A model generated the notes under the pieces. That model made no database searches. It was not told where the DNA came from and was given only the letters and a program-made list of their open reading frames with translations. A stretch of 64,000 nt of DNA from Saccharicrinis fermentans DSM 9555 = JCM 21142 (lineage in GTDB: Bacteria; Bacteroidota; Bacteroidia; Bacteroidales; Marinilabiliaceae): contig NZ_KI912107.1 of the NCBI RefSeq assembly GCF_000517085.1, positions 4,895,980 to 4,959,979 on the forward strand. Reading direction: 5' to 3'. How positions within the stretch are numbered: position 1 is the stretch's first letter; every line of letters begins with the position of its first letter. A program made the position numbers and the translations under genes. Below, one piece after another: positions 48,559 through 57,934 of this stretch.

Positions 48559-50955
48559 ATGGAGATAAAAGACTATGATAAAAAATTGTTTCTGATTACA
48601 CTTCTTTTGATCAATATGCAAGTTTTTGCACAAAAATGCGATGTAAGTGGAAGAATCATTGACAACACTTCGCATGTTCCGATTGCCTACGCCAATGTAG
48701 CTCTTTTTTCGACCAAGGATTCGTCGTTCATAAGTGGGGTGATGACCGATGATAGTGGCAAATTTTTAATACAAAACATAAAGACTGGAACTTATCAGGT
48801 AAAAATGAGTTTTATTGGATATCAGTCTGTGATCATTAACGATGTTTTTCTACAACCCGGTATTCGCGACTTGGGTGAAACTACACTTCAGATGCTTTCT
48901 GAAAAAATTGATGAAGTAGTCATTAAAAGTAGGAAGACAGCTATGAGCTATAAAGTAGATCGAAAGGTGATTGATGCAGGAAGTTTTCCCAGTGCAGATG
49001 TTGCCATTGATTTATTGGAAAATGTGCCATCGGTTCAGTTGGATCTGGACGGGAACCTTACCTACCGAGGTGACGGAACTTTTAAGGTATACATCAATGG
49101 ACATCCTGTGGCCAATGGTGTAGAGAAACTGCGTCAGTTACCTGTTTCACGTATTGATAAAGTTGAAATTATTACCAATCCTTCGGCTAAATATGATGCG
49201 GAAGGATCGGCTGGTATCATTCAGGTTATTCTGAAGAAATCTCGTTTAGAAGGTTATACCATTAACAGTAGTGTGAACCTATCAACATTGGGCACTCATC
49301 GTTGGATGTTCTCTACAGATAAAAAAACGGATAAAAGCGGGTGGTATATTAATGCTTACTGGTTAGACGACGTATGGAGTAAATATAGTGAGGCAAGTGT
49401 TCAGCATGTTATGGATGAGACAAATAGTTATTTGACCAATTCTCATGTCGACTCTAAACACGGACAAAAGAGTTCAACTATTGAACTTGGTTTTAATTAC
49501 GATTTATCCAATAAAGATTTTATCGATTTTTCGGCTTATATCAATCCTGCTGCAACGAAACAAAAAAACAGATCGAAAGGTTGGGTTACTGAACAAATGA
49601 TATTGGTAAGCGGATCATCCATTGATTCAACTTATTATCTTAATAGCCTGTATAATTGCGATTATCAATACGTGGGAGGTACGCTGACTTATGAGCATGC
49701 GTTTGATAAGGATCGTTCCCACCTGCTCTCGGCTTATGTTGATTACTCTGCTAACCTTATAGATTTGTTCGAGCGTCAGTACGACGAACAGATCTATAAG
49801 GCTTTTATAGAAAGGGAGGGATTTGTCGGTTCAGAACACCAAGAAACCATGATTGAAGGGAAGTTCAACTATAAAATGCCTTTGCGAGAGGAAGTGATGA
49901 TGGAAACTGGTGCTGAGATAAATACCGATCATATTCCTCGGATTGCTTCGGTGAGTGGGACTTTTGACGAAAATAATATTATCACGAAATATGACAATTC
50001 CCCTCTTAACCAAGAGGTTGATTTCATTCAGGATGTATATGCACTTTATTTTTTGCTAAAGCGTGAAGGTGAAAAAATGGCAGCACAAGCAGGAGCCAGG
50101 ATGGAGTTTACAGATCGCCGCTCAGATTATAGTTATGATAATGGAGATGGTACCCGTACTTACAATCGCAAACGTAAGCGCTTTAACGACTTTTTTCCTT
50201 CCGCTCATATTACCTATAATTTTACGGAAACAAATCAACTTTACCTCAGTTATTCAAAACGTATAGAACGGCCGAATTATTGGAAACTGGTACCGTTGTT
50301 ACAATATCAGTCAGCTTATGTGTATTACAAAGGCAATGGAAACGTGAAGCCTACCTATACTGATGCATGGGAAGTTGGATGGAAAAAGTCATGGAAGAAG
50401 AATTTTCTTTCGGCAGAATTGTTTACTCGTAAAACCGACAATGTAATCCAACGCTATTCGAAAATTTCAGAAGGGAATACGTTGATTGAATCACCCGAAA
50501 ATGTCGGGCAGTCGTGGAGTACTGGCATTGAGATAATGGGTGGAGTCGACGTTTTTTCATGGTGGAATAGCAACTTGAGTACCAGTATTTATGCCTATAA
50601 GCTGGATGTTGATTTTGAGGATTATAAGTACACTCGTAAACAGTTAAAAGCTGATACGCGTTGGAATAACACCTTTATGTTGCCCAAATCCTATACGCTG
50701 AAATGGGATCTTAAATATAATAGTCCTTATAAAAATGCCCAAACAAAACGAGATGCTTATTTTGTTTCTAACTTGGCTCTCAAAAAAGAAATGAAAGATG
50801 GTAAATGGACAGCTACGGTGGTTTGTTCAGATATATTTTCAAGCGAGGCATATACTGTAACGCAAACCGGGGAACACTTTGTAATCAAAACTGATACAGA
50901 TTACCAGCCTTATGTGTCATTTAAACTTGCCTTTGTTTTTGACGATCAGAAATAA
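48559..50955 (+). CDS. outer-membrane beta-barrel, TonB-receptor-like protein with carboxypeptidase-regulatory-like domain
   Basis: 798 aa from the ATG at 48559, which places a signal peptide (KKLFLITLLLINMQVFAQ) at the N-terminus; ATG at 48529 or GTG at 48493 would hide it. Residues 25-110 are a carboxypeptidase-D-like regulatory domain (VSGRIID...AYANVALFSTKDSSFISGV...GKFLIQNIKTGTYQV). A plug-like domain follows (VDRKVIDAG...VPSVQLDLDGNLTYRG...KVEIITNPSAKYDAEGSAGIIQV). The rest is a 22-strand-type barrel (outer membrane protein beta-barrel family 3), ending PYVSFKLAFVFDDQK. No SusD partner and no sigma/anti-sigma pair are adjacent. Substrate unknown. Confidence 0.85.
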   Translation: MEIKDYDKKLFLITLLLINMQVFAQKCDVSGRIIDNTSHVPIAYANVALFSTKDSSFISGVMTDDSGKFLIQNIKTGTYQVKMSFIGYQSVIINDVFLQPGIRDLGETTLQMLSEKIDEVVIKSRKTAMSYKVDRKVIDAGSFPSADVAIDLLENVPSVQLDLDGNLTYRGDGTFKVYINGHPVANGVEKLRQLPVSRIDKVEIITNPSAKYDAEGSAGIIQVILKKSRLEGYTINSSVNLSTLGTHRWMFSTDKKTDKSGWYINAYWLDDVWSKYSEASVQHVMDETNSYLTNSHVDSKHGQKSSTIELGFNYDLSNKDFIDFSAYINPAATKQKNRSKGWVTEQMILVSGSSIDSTYYLNSLYNCDYQYVGGTLTYEHAFDKDRSHLLSAYVDYSANLIDLFERQYDEQIYKAFIEREGFVGSEHQETMIEGKFNYKMPLREEVMMETGAEINTDHIPRIASVSGTFDENNIITKYDNSPLNQEVDFIQDVYALYFLLKREGEKMAAQAGARMEFTDRRSDYSYDNGDGTRTYNRKRKRFNDFFPSAHITYNFTETNQLYLSYSKRIERPNYWKLVPLLQYQSAYVYYKGNGNVKPTYTDAWEVGWKKSWKKNFLSAELFTRKTDNVIQRYSKISEGNTLIESPENVGQSWSTGIEIMGGVDVFSWWNSNLSTSIYAYKLDVDFEDYKYTRKQLKADTRWNNTFMLPKSYTLKWDLKYNSPYKNAQTKRDAYFVSNLALKKEMKDGKWTATVVCSDIFSSEAYTVTQTGEHFVIKTDTDYQPYVSFKLAFVFDDQK

Positions 50956-51059
50956 AAGCAAATAATGAGTTCTAGATTCAACGATTTTTAATTCAATAAT
51001 TTTGTTTGTAGTTTTGTTCAGTAAGTTTATTTCAAGGCGTAATAATATTTTTTATAATC

Positions 51060-51449
51060 ATGTTAAAAAGCCAACAAAAAAAGCATAATATAGTCGTTTT
51101 CTCTCGATGGAGTAGGAAAGGATATGCTGTGTTTTCTAGTTTGAAGCAGGTTGTAAAGATAGCTCACTTGTCTATTGACTTGTGTGATTTAGCCTTGTTG
51201 AAGAGCTATGCAGCCTTTCAGCTTGATAGTCAGTTTTACTTGGACGATGATGAAGAAGTTGATTTAGGCGGCAAAGAGCCACTTGAAAATCCAATATATA
51301 TTGCGGCAACTTTACCAGTGGTGACTGACAGTAGTGATTGTTATCGTGACAATAGAATAAATAATGATGTATATAAAAAGCCTATATTTTGCCCGGAGCA
51401 AAGTATAGGCTTTTGTTTTTTTAACAATTGTAATAGTGAAATGATATGA
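51060..51449 (+). CDS. 129-aa leader protein overlapping bioB
   Basis: I cannot name this protein. Its N-terminal half contains NIVVFSRWSRKGYAVFSSL and VVKIAHLSIDLCDLALLKS. From memory, short Bacteroidetes proteins and receptor leaders with an SRKxYAxFxSL motif occur near vitamin genes, but I could not check this. An acidic patch (YLDDDEEVDLGG) follows. The last 25 or so codons run through a perfect terminator hairpin, and the stop overlaps the bioB start by ATGA. The position argues for a cis role in biotin-operon control, perhaps translating through the terminator to open it; the protein itself may also act. Confidence 0.65.
   Translation: MLKSQQKKHNIVVFSRWSRKGYAVFSSLKQVVKIAHLSIDLCDLALLKSYAAFQLDSQFYLDDDEEVDLGGKEPLENPIYIAATLPVVTDSSDCYRDNRINNDVYKKPIFCPEQSIGFCFFNNCNSEMI
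51376..51421 (+). terminator. intrinsic terminator/attenuator inside the leader gene, before bioB
   Basis: AAAAGCCTATA pairs perfectly with TATAGGCTTTT around 17 bases, then GTTTTTTT. It lies 24 bases before the bioB ATG and inside the coding frame of the 129-codon leader. A ribosome translating the leader would cover it, so it can act as a conditional terminator. Confidence 0.8.
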
Positions 51450-52405
51450 TTGAACTTTTAAAGAAGAAGGTGTTAGATGGGCATTTGATCAGTTCGCAAG
51501 AGGCCTTGCAACTAAGTCGTACAGAGCACAAGAGAGAGCTATATGAAGCAGCCAATGAAATTCGAAAACACTTTTGTAGCAATACTTTTGACCTCTGTTC
51601 TATAACCAACGCAAAATCGGGGAAGTGTAGTGAGGACTGTAAATGGTGTTCACAGTCCAGGCACCATCATACCAATATTGAAGAATATGAGATGGTAGAT
51701 AAAGATCAAGCCCTCCAAGAAGCGCTTGATAATGCAGAACAAGGGGTATTACGACATTCATTGGTAACTAGTGGTCGCCGAGTAAGCAATCGAACCCTTG
51801 ATGAATTAATACCTGTTTTTAAGGAGATTGCTAAAAAAAGCAAGATGAAACTTTGTGCTTCGATGGGCTTGATTAATGAGGAACAAATGCTCCGTTTAAA
51901 GAATGAAGCTCAGGTGGAACACTATCATTGTAACATTGAAACAGCTCCTTCTTTTTTTTCCAAGCTGATGAGTACGCATACGCTTGAAGAAAAAATAGAG
52001 ACCATCAAAATGGCGCAGAAAGTTGGCTTAAAGGTTTGCTCAGGTGGTATAATGGGGATGGGAGAAACAATGGAGCAACGTATTGAAATGGCGTTTTTAC
52101 TTCGCGACCTAGGTGTTAAGTCCATTCCAATTAATATTTTACAGCCCATTAAAGGTACTGCTTTAGAAAATGTTCCGCCATTGAAAGAGGAGGAAGTGTT
52201 GACGACGATTGCGGTGTTTCGTTTTATCCATCCGGATGCTTATTTACGATTTGCCGGAGGACGAGTACAGATTAAACATTATCAGGATAAGGCTTTGAAA
52301 GCCGGTGTGAATGCGGCTCTCACGGGTGATTATCTTACATCAGTAGGTTCAAATATACAGGAGGATAGAGTTGATTTTAAAAACGCAGGATTTGAAATTT
52401 CATGA
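51446..52405 (+). CDS. bioB: biotin synthase
   Basis: Radical SAM enzyme inserting sulfur into dethiobiotin, the last step of the pathway. 319 aa. The 4Fe-4S ligands are Cys61, Cys65 and Cys68 in CSEDCKWC, and FDLCSITNAKSGKC precedes them as in other BioB. YHCNIETAPSFF, GGIMGMGE, INILQPIKGTAL and RFAGGRVQ are family signatures. The ATG at 51446 overlaps the leader gene stop, and the stop overlaps the bioA start, both by ATGA. Confidence 0.96.
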   Translation: MIELLKKKVLDGHLISSQEALQLSRTEHKRELYEAANEIRKHFCSNTFDLCSITNAKSGKCSEDCKWCSQSRHHHTNIEEYEMVDKDQALQEALDNAEQGVLRHSLVTSGRRVSNRTLDELIPVFKEIAKKSKMKLCASMGLINEEQMLRLKNEAQVEHYHCNIETAPSFFSKLMSTHTLEEKIETIKMAQKVGLKVCSGGIMGMGETMEQRIEMAFLLRDLGVKSIPINILQPIKGTALENVPPLKEEEVLTTIAVFRFIHPDAYLRFAGGRVQIKHYQDKALKAGVNAALTGDYLTSVGSNIQEDRVDFKNAGFEIS

Positions 52406-53685
52406 TGGATAGTAAGCAGATTTTAGCGTTCGATAAAGCACACGTTTGGCATCCTTATACTTCTGCTACATCTGAAGAAGATTGTCTTTTGGTAGAAAAA
52501 GCTGAAGGTGTTTTTATAGAGTTGGAGAGTGGTGAACGGTTGATAGATGGAATGTCTAGCTGGTGGTCAGTCATACACGGATATAATCACCCAGCATTAA
52601 ATAGAGCCATAACAGAGCAGTGTAGTCAAATGGCTCACCTTATGTTTGGAGGTCTAACACATCGTCCAGCAGTGAATCTGGCAAATGCTTTATTAGAGAT
52701 CGTTCCTAAAGGTTTAAAATATGTTTTTTATTCCGACTCGGGTTCGGTAGCAGTTGAAGTGGCGTTGAAAATGGCGATGCAGTATTGGCAATCGCAACAT
52801 AAGTCCGGGAAGAATCAGTTTGTGACCATTAAAAATGGTTATCACGGTGACACTTGGCACGCTATGTCGGTGTGTGATCCTGTTACCGGAATGCATCATA
52901 TTTTTAACAATAGATTGTCTGTTCAACATTTTTTGTCTTCTCCTAAATCTGTTTATGGAAAAGCCTTTGATCAAAGCGAGATGGTTCCTGTAAGTGAATT
53001 TCTTCAAGAAAACCATTCGCACCTGGCTGCTTTCATACTGGAGCCTATCGTGCAGGGCGCTGGAGGAATGCGCTTTTATCATCCCGAATATTTGAAGCAA
53101 TTGTATCTTTTGTGTAAGCAATTTAATGTGTTACTTATTGCTGATGAAATTGCAACAGGTTTTGGCCGAACAGGGAAGTTATTTGCTTGTGAACACGCTG
53201 AAATTAGTCCTGATATTATGTGTATTGGTAAAGCTTTGACCGGTGGCTATATGTCATTTGCTGCCACTTTGTGTAGCGATGAGATTGCTCAAACTATTTC
53301 AAAAGGTGAGCCGGGCGTTTTTATGCACGGTCCCACATTTATGGGAAACCCATTGGCTTGTGCTACTGCCTTGGCCAGCATTCAACTACTTAAAAAGAAT
53401 AGATACAATACTGCTCATATTGAGCAACAATTAAAACAAGGACTTTCTTCTTTAAGTAATATGGAGGCTGTTGCTGATGTGCGATGTCTGGGGGCTATTG
53501 GTGTTGTTGAGATGAAAGAAAATGTTGATATGGGAGCTATACAAAAGGAATGTATGAGGCAAGGTATATGGTTACGGCCTTTTGGAAAATTGGTTTATAC
53601 AATGCCTCCTTTTATTATTTCTACAGATGAGTTAAGTGCTTTGATACTAGGTATCCGAAATGTAATAAGAAAAATATACGCATAG
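52402..53685 (+). CDS. bioA: adenosylmethionine-8-amino-7-oxononanoate aminotransferase
   Basis: PLP-dependent conversion of KAPA to DAPA using S-adenosylmethionine as amino donor. 427 aa, class III aminotransferase. HVWHPYTSATSEEDCL at the start and DGMSSWWSVIHGYNHPALN identify BioA specifically. The PLP lysine is Lys277 in CIGKALTGGYMS, and the Asp of LLIADEIATGFGRTG binds the cofactor nitrogen. FMHGPTFMGNPLACA is also characteristic. The start overlaps bioB by 4 bp (two adjacent ATG codons are possible). Confidence 0.96.
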   Translation: MMDSKQILAFDKAHVWHPYTSATSEEDCLLVEKAEGVFIELESGERLIDGMSSWWSVIHGYNHPALNRAITEQCSQMAHLMFGGLTHRPAVNLANALLEIVPKGLKYVFYSDSGSVAVEVALKMAMQYWQSQHKSGKNQFVTIKNGYHGDTWHAMSVCDPVTGMHHIFNNRLSVQHFLSSPKSVYGKAFDQSEMVPVSEFLQENHSHLAAFILEPIVQGAGGMRFYHPEYLKQLYLLCKQFNVLLIADEIATGFGRTGKLFACEHAEISPDIMCIGKALTGGYMSFAATLCSDEIAQTISKGEPGVFMHGPTFMGNPLACATALASIQLLKKNRYNTAHIEQQLKQGLSSLSNMEAVADVRCLGAIGVVEMKENVDMGAIQKECMRQGIWLRPFGKLVYTMPPFIISTDELSALILGIRNVIRKIYA

Positions 53686-53686
53686 A

Positions 53687-54799
53687 ATGGATAGATATAT
53701 TAGAGAATTACAACTTTTAAAGGCGAAGAGTAATGATCGTGTTTTACCCACCGAGGAGACTCTTGGTTTGTACGATTTATGCTCCAATGATTATTTGGGG
53801 ATTAATACCCATGTTAAACTTCGAGAAGAGTTTTTGGAAAAATACAATGAGAACTTTGAATTTAGTGCATCTTCATCTCGTTTGTTAAGTAAAAGTTTAA
53901 AACAGCATTTGAATTTGGAGCAGCAGATTGCCCATAGTTATCAAATGGAGTCTGCGTTGGTTTTTAACAGCGGATACCATGCTAATATGGGTGTTTTATC
54001 AGCCTTGCCTGGTAAGAAAGATTTAATTGTGGCAGATAAGTTTATCCACGCAAGTGTCATTGATGGAGCTAAACTGAGTCAGGCGGATTTTATACGTTAC
54101 AAGCATTTAGATTATATTCATTTGGAGCAAATACTGAAGAGGTATCGAAGCTGTTACGAACATGTTTTTATTATTAGTGAAAGTGTTTTTAGCATGGATG
54201 GCGATGTAGCAGATTTGATTCGCTTAGTTGATATAAAAGAACGCTACGATTGTTTATTATATATTGACGAGGCTCATGCTTTGGGAGTTCGAGGTGCGAG
54301 GGGTTTAGGATGTGCAGAGGAGTTGGCTTGTGCTTCAGAAGTTGATTTTATCGTCGGTACCATGGGGAAAGCCATGGCATCGGTGGGTGCTTTTGTAGCT
54401 TGTAAGCAGATATTCAAAGATTTCCTCATAAACCATTCGCGAGCTTTTATTTTTAGCACTGCGCTACCTCCTATTAATATGGCCTGGAGTAGTTTTGTTT
54501 TTGAAAAAATGCAAGACATGACTAAAGAAAGGGAAGATCTCAAGTGTCTTTCTGTGCAGTTTTCTGATTTACTAAATACGACATCGCACTCCCATATTAT
54601 TCCCTTTATAATAGGTTCTAATGAAGACGCCATTAGTAAGTCACTCCAATTAAAACAGCATGGATATCATGTACTGCCAATTCGTTACCCTACAGTACCC
54701 CAAGGTAGGGCACGTTTACGTTTTTCATTGTGTGCTCATATGTTGATTGACGATTTAAAACCTTTACAACAACTATTAAGATCAGCCAGTGATGACTAA
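53687..54799 (+). CDS. bioF: 8-amino-7-oxononanoate synthase
   Basis: Condenses pimeloyl-ACP with alanine, PLP-dependent. 370 aa. DLCSNDYLGIN near the N-terminus, the SSSRLLS segment, FNSGYHANMGVLSAL, DEAHALGVRGARGLG and the Schiff-base Lys228 in GTMGKAMASVGAF are canonical for the alpha-oxoamine synthase family. The protein is slightly shorter than E. coli BioF but complete. It begins 1 bp after the bioA stop and overlaps bioG. Confidence 0.95.
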   Translation: MDRYIRELQLLKAKSNDRVLPTEETLGLYDLCSNDYLGINTHVKLREEFLEKYNENFEFSASSSRLLSKSLKQHLNLEQQIAHSYQMESALVFNSGYHANMGVLSALPGKKDLIVADKFIHASVIDGAKLSQADFIRYKHLDYIHLEQILKRYRSCYEHVFIISESVFSMDGDVADLIRLVDIKERYDCLLYIDEAHALGVRGARGLGCAEELACASEVDFIVGTMGKAMASVGAFVACKQIFKDFLINHSRAFIFSTALPPINMAWSSFVFEKMQDMTKEREDLKCLSVQFSDLLNTTSHSHIIPFIIGSNEDAISKSLQLKQHGYHVLPIRYPTVPQGRARLRFSLCAHMLIDDLKPLQQLLRSASDD

Positions 54800-55448
54800 A
54801 AAATGGAGAATAAGAAATAAGTATGAAAATGTGATATTGTTTTTCAATGGATGGGGGATGGATCATTCAGCTGTTGATCATATGCAATCAGATCATTATG
54901 ACCTTGTTGAATTTAATGATTACCGCACTATAGATTTTAATGAGTGTGAATATTCTCATTACGAAAAGATATATGTTGTGGCTTGGTCCTTGGGTGTTTG
55001 GGTGGCTTCTTTTATTTTTAATAGAAGTAGTTTAGCTATCTCCAAAGCTGTTGCAATCAATGGAACACCCCATCCTATCAATGCAAAGGAGGGTATTCGT
55101 CCTTCTGTTTTTGAAGGAACTTTAAAGGGATGGAATAAATCAAATAGAGAACTTTTTTTGATGCGTACCATTGGAGCGAAAAGCAAATATGAGGCCCATG
55201 CTACTATCTTTGGTAAAAGAACAATCGAAAATCAGAAAGAAGAACTGGCCTCACTTTACAAGCAAATCAACGTGCACAAAGACTTTGAATTCAAGTTCAA
55301 TACTGCAATTATTGGAAATGATGATGCCATATTTACAGCCCAAAATCAAGTTAATTATTGGCAAAGTAAAACCTATTGTAAGTTTATGGATTTGCCTCAC
55401 TATCCTTTTTTACAACTCCTAAGTTGGGATGTTATTTTACGTTTATAA
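54792..55448 (+). CDS. bioG: pimeloyl-ACP methyl ester esterase BioG
   Basis: 218 aa. Removes the methyl group that BioC adds, to release pimeloyl-ACP for BioF, a functional replacement of BioH. VILFFNGWGMDHSAVDHM near the N-terminus and the serine nucleophile in VAWSLGVWVA (S66) match the BioG (DUF452) alpha/beta-hydrolase family. The terminal His is likely in MDLPHYPFL. The ATG at 54792 overlaps bioF by 8 bp; a GTG one codon earlier is also possible. The context between bioF and bioC supports the call strongly. Confidence 0.92.
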   Translation: MTKKWRIRNKYENVILFFNGWGMDHSAVDHMQSDHYDLVEFNDYRTIDFNECEYSHYEKIYVVAWSLGVWVASFIFNRSSLAISKAVAINGTPHPINAKEGIRPSVFEGTLKGWNKSNRELFLMRTIGAKSKYEAHATIFGKRTIENQKEELASLYKQINVHKDFEFKFNTAIIGNDDAIFTAQNQVNYWQSKTYCKFMDLPHYPFLQLLSWDVILRL

Positions 55449-56219
55449 ATGATGAATCTTATTGATAAAAACTTTGTGAAAGTACAGTTTAATAAGGGAC
55501 TGGAGAGTTATGCAAATGAAGCCAGCGTTCAAGAATATATGGCCCAAAAGCTGATGGATGAACTTTGCGTAGCTTGCGATAGACCGTTTGGGCATATATT
55601 TGAAGTCGGTTCAGGAACAGGTTTTCTGACCTATCGTATTATCGAAAAGTTGCAATTTGATAACTTAACGGTCAATGATATTGCCAAAACTTCTAAGCAA
55701 AAGGTGCAGGAGTTAGAAAAGGTTTACAAAATGACTATACCTTTTATTGAAGGCGATGCCGAGGATGTTGATTTTCCACATCAGCTGGATGCAGTTATCT
55801 CAGGATCTACGATACAGTGGTTTAAAAATATTCCTGCTTTTTTTAACAAAGTGGCTCATAGCCTTCAGCCAAATGGTCTATTGGCTTTTAGTACTTTCGG
55901 TTGCCATAATTATAAAGAAATAAAAGCACTAACAGGTGTTGGACTTGACTATTTGTGTATGAGCGAAATATGTACTTTACTGCGCCCTAAGTATACTATT
56001 CTTTTTAGTCAGGAGTGGACCGAAGTAAAAGAGTTTAGTCACCCACTTGAAGTGTTGCGGCATATGAAACATACGGGCGTAAATGGTGTCAGAAAAACAC
56101 CTTTGGGTATAATGAAGCTAAATGATTTTATCCGCAATTATGGGTTGCTTTTTACCAATCAAGACCAAAAGGTAACATTAACCTATCATCCAATGATCAT
56201 TATTGCAAAAAAGAAATAA
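55449..56219 (+). CDS. bioC: malonyl-ACP O-methyltransferase BioC
   Basis: SAM-dependent methylation of malonyl-ACP that starts pimelate synthesis. 256 aa. Family start KNFVKVQFNKGLESYANEASVQEYMA, SAM motif I FEVGSGTGFLTYRI, the acidic residue after FIEGDAEDVDFP, and SGSTIQWFKNIPAFF are typical of BioC. GLLAFSTFG is the motif following. It starts immediately after the bioG stop. The C-terminal part (LEVLRHMKHTGVNGVRK) matches the BioC cap. Confidence 0.95.
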   Translation: MMNLIDKNFVKVQFNKGLESYANEASVQEYMAQKLMDELCVACDRPFGHIFEVGSGTGFLTYRIIEKLQFDNLTVNDIAKTSKQKVQELEKVYKMTIPFIEGDAEDVDFPHQLDAVISGSTIQWFKNIPAFFNKVAHSLQPNGLLAFSTFGCHNYKEIKALTGVGLDYLCMSEICTLLRPKYTILFSQEWTEVKEFSHPLEVLRHMKHTGVNGVRKTPLGIMKLNDFIRNYGLLFTNQDQKVTLTYHPMIIIAKKK

Positions 56220-56221
56220 CT

Positions 56222-56914
56222 ATGCATAAGCAAATTTTTATTAGTGGAATCGATACCGATTGCGGAAAGACCCATATTACAGGCTTATTGGCTTATCACT
56301 TTAGAAAGGCTGGTATTAATTGTATTACCACAAAAATGGTACAAACAGGATGTGAGGAGCTTGCGGAGGATATAATAGCACACCGAAACATGATGGAGAT
56401 GGATTTATTGCCAGTTGATAAGAAAGGCGAAACCTGCCCTGTTCTGTATTCATTTCCGGCTTCACCTCATCTGGCGGCAGAAATTGATCAACGACCTTTT
56501 GAGGTAAAAAAAGTAGAAAAGGCATTTGTTCGGCTACAAAAACAATATGAATTGTTGTTAACCGAGGGGGCAGGAGGGTTAGCAGTCCCTTTAAGTAACA
56601 ATTTGCTATTATCTGATTTTCTTCAAACCAGTGCGTTACCTCTTGTTTTGGTGAGTTCCTCTCGCTTAGGAAGTATAAATCATACTTTATTGAGTATCGA
56701 TTTTTGTATCAATAATCAGCTCCATCTTACCACTATTGTTTACAATCAGTTTCCTGAAGATGACCGCCATATTGCTGAAAGTTCGTATCAGTTTTTAAAG
56801 GATTATCTCGCACGATCTTATTCCTTCATTAAATTGATTCATAGTGATGAATTGAGTAAATCGACTTGTTTAAGTGAACAACTTATTAATTATATGCTTT
56901 CTGACACTTGCTGA
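56222..56914 (+). CDS. bioD: ATP-dependent dethiobiotin synthetase
   Basis: Closes the ureido ring of dethiobiotin from DAPA and CO2 with ATP. 230 aa. P-loop GIDTDCGKT (9-17), then TTKMVQTGC and CPVLYSFPASPHLAAEID for substrate binding, and LTEGAGGLAVPL. The end (LVLVSSSRLGSINHTLLS) matches the nucleotide side. It begins 2 bp after bioC and completes the set, so the operon bioB-A-F-G-C-D can make biotin from malonyl-ACP. Confidence 0.95.
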   Translation: MHKQIFISGIDTDCGKTHITGLLAYHFRKAGINCITTKMVQTGCEELAEDIIAHRNMMEMDLLPVDKKGETCPVLYSFPASPHLAAEIDQRPFEVKKVEKAFVRLQKQYELLLTEGAGGLAVPLSNNLLLSDFLQTSALPLVLVSSSRLGSINHTLLSIDFCINNQLHLTTIVYNQFPEDDRHIAESSYQFLKDYLARSYSFIKLIHSDELSKSTCLSEQLINYMLSDTC

Positions 56915-57137
56915 TGTATCAGCCCAACAAAAACAAAAAAAGAATTCGGTTAAACGTAAACCATATTTTCATTTTTTGGTTCACGTATCAAAAGACAAAG
57001 ACTATTCAATGGATTTCATCAAAAGGATAGAAAATGTTTTAGAAAATAATAAATAGCTTTCAGAAAACGCACTTGGTATAAAGTTAATAATGGGAGTGTA
57101 GTCTCTGTATTTTTGTTTGTATTTATTGTTTCCTACC

Positions 57138-57392
57138 TTACTTCACTTTAGATAGGTCTCTAATTTTAAAAGTGAGAGGGTGGGCAAAATCAATCTTTAG
57201 TGAATCAAATTCTTCATCTTTTACAAACTTAAAGCCTGGAATGATATCGTCGGGCATGTTTTGTTTGCCTTTGTGTTTCTTGTAATATATTTTTATTTTT
57301 TTCGCATCCTCTCTTTCTATGGCTACCAAGCATTCTTTTTTGTGGTTTTCATATATCTCGTAGTCACTTTTAATCGTTCTTAGTATTCCCAT
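57138..57392 (-). CDS. small uncharacterised protein, 84 aa
   Basis: Not recognised. It starts MGILRTIKSDYEIYENHKKECLVAIERED and is rich in Lys, Glu and Asp, with no signal, helix-turn-helix or cysteine motif (one Cys). It lies about 44 bp after the next gene upstream on the same strand. A short stretch of clean codons with a plausible start suggests it is real, but it could be spurious. Confidence 0.45.
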   Translation of the reverse strand: MGILRTIKSDYEIYENHKKECLVAIEREDAKKIKIYYKKHKGKQNMPDDIIPGFKFVKDEEFDSLKIDFAHPLTFKIRDLSKVK

Positions 57393-57436
57393 CGTATATA
57401 TCTTTTGATAGATATTAAATATTTGTTATCGTTTTC

Positions 57437-57934
57437 CTATGAAAGGCAACATCCTTTTTGAATTTCTTCTATATCATCTTCATAATCAATTCGAATGTCC
57501 TCGTGAAGTTTATGGAGCGCTTTTTCTATGTTATTTACTTGTCGTTTGTAAAGGTTCTGCATTACAGGGCTATCCCTAAAGGAAACACCGCAATTTTGCA
57601 TTTGCTGACAGAAAAAGATAAGTAGCTCTATTTCCGTTTCTTTTTTGGAAGAATACTTGATATGTTTGGTTGTCATCTTAAGGATGCGCCGGATGTTTTT
57701 TTTTGTATAGTAAAATGTTTGCTGATTAATTTCTTCAAAGGCCTTGCTGATATCCTCTTTTAATGCTGCAATATAGTCATCTTCTGAGTCTGCTTCGAAT
57801 AATAGGTAGTTTAATAGCTCTTTATTTTCCTTTTTATATTTAGTCATTCTTAAGCAATATTCTATAACGACCTCTTTGGGAAGCAGTTGTAGCTCCTTCT
57901 TGATGGAATGAAGGCTATTGGTTTTTATGGGCAT
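57437..57934 (-). CDS. uncharacterised cytosolic helical protein (possibly DUF6155)
   Basis: 165 aa, all helical by composition, with alternating charges (LHSIKKELQLLPKEVVIEYCLRMTKYKKENKELLNYLLFEADSEDDYI). No membrane segment. The pattern LL-x-KE-x(4)-CLR-x-x-(K/R)YKKENKELL is one I recall from the DUF6155 group in Bacteroidetes, but I cannot confirm it. It ends in an unusual KGCCLS. Co-oriented with the 84-aa gene below it and divergent from the yqiJ-like gene. Confidence 0.55.
   Translation of the reverse strand: MPIKTNSLHSIKKELQLLPKEVVIEYCLRMTKYKKENKELLNYLLFEADSEDDYIAALKEDISKAFEEINQQTFYYTKKNIRRILKMTTKHIKYSSKKETEIELLIFFCQQMQNCGVSFRDSPVMQNLYKRQVNNIEKALHKLHEDIRIDYEDDIEEIQKGCCLS

Noticed and set aside
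56874-57056. A 60-codon plus-strand frame overlapping the end of bioD by 41 bp, with a hydrophobic start that looks like a signal peptide.
   Set aside because: The hydrophobic part is bioD read in another frame; the remainder is short and lysine-rich. A real small gene cannot be excluded.
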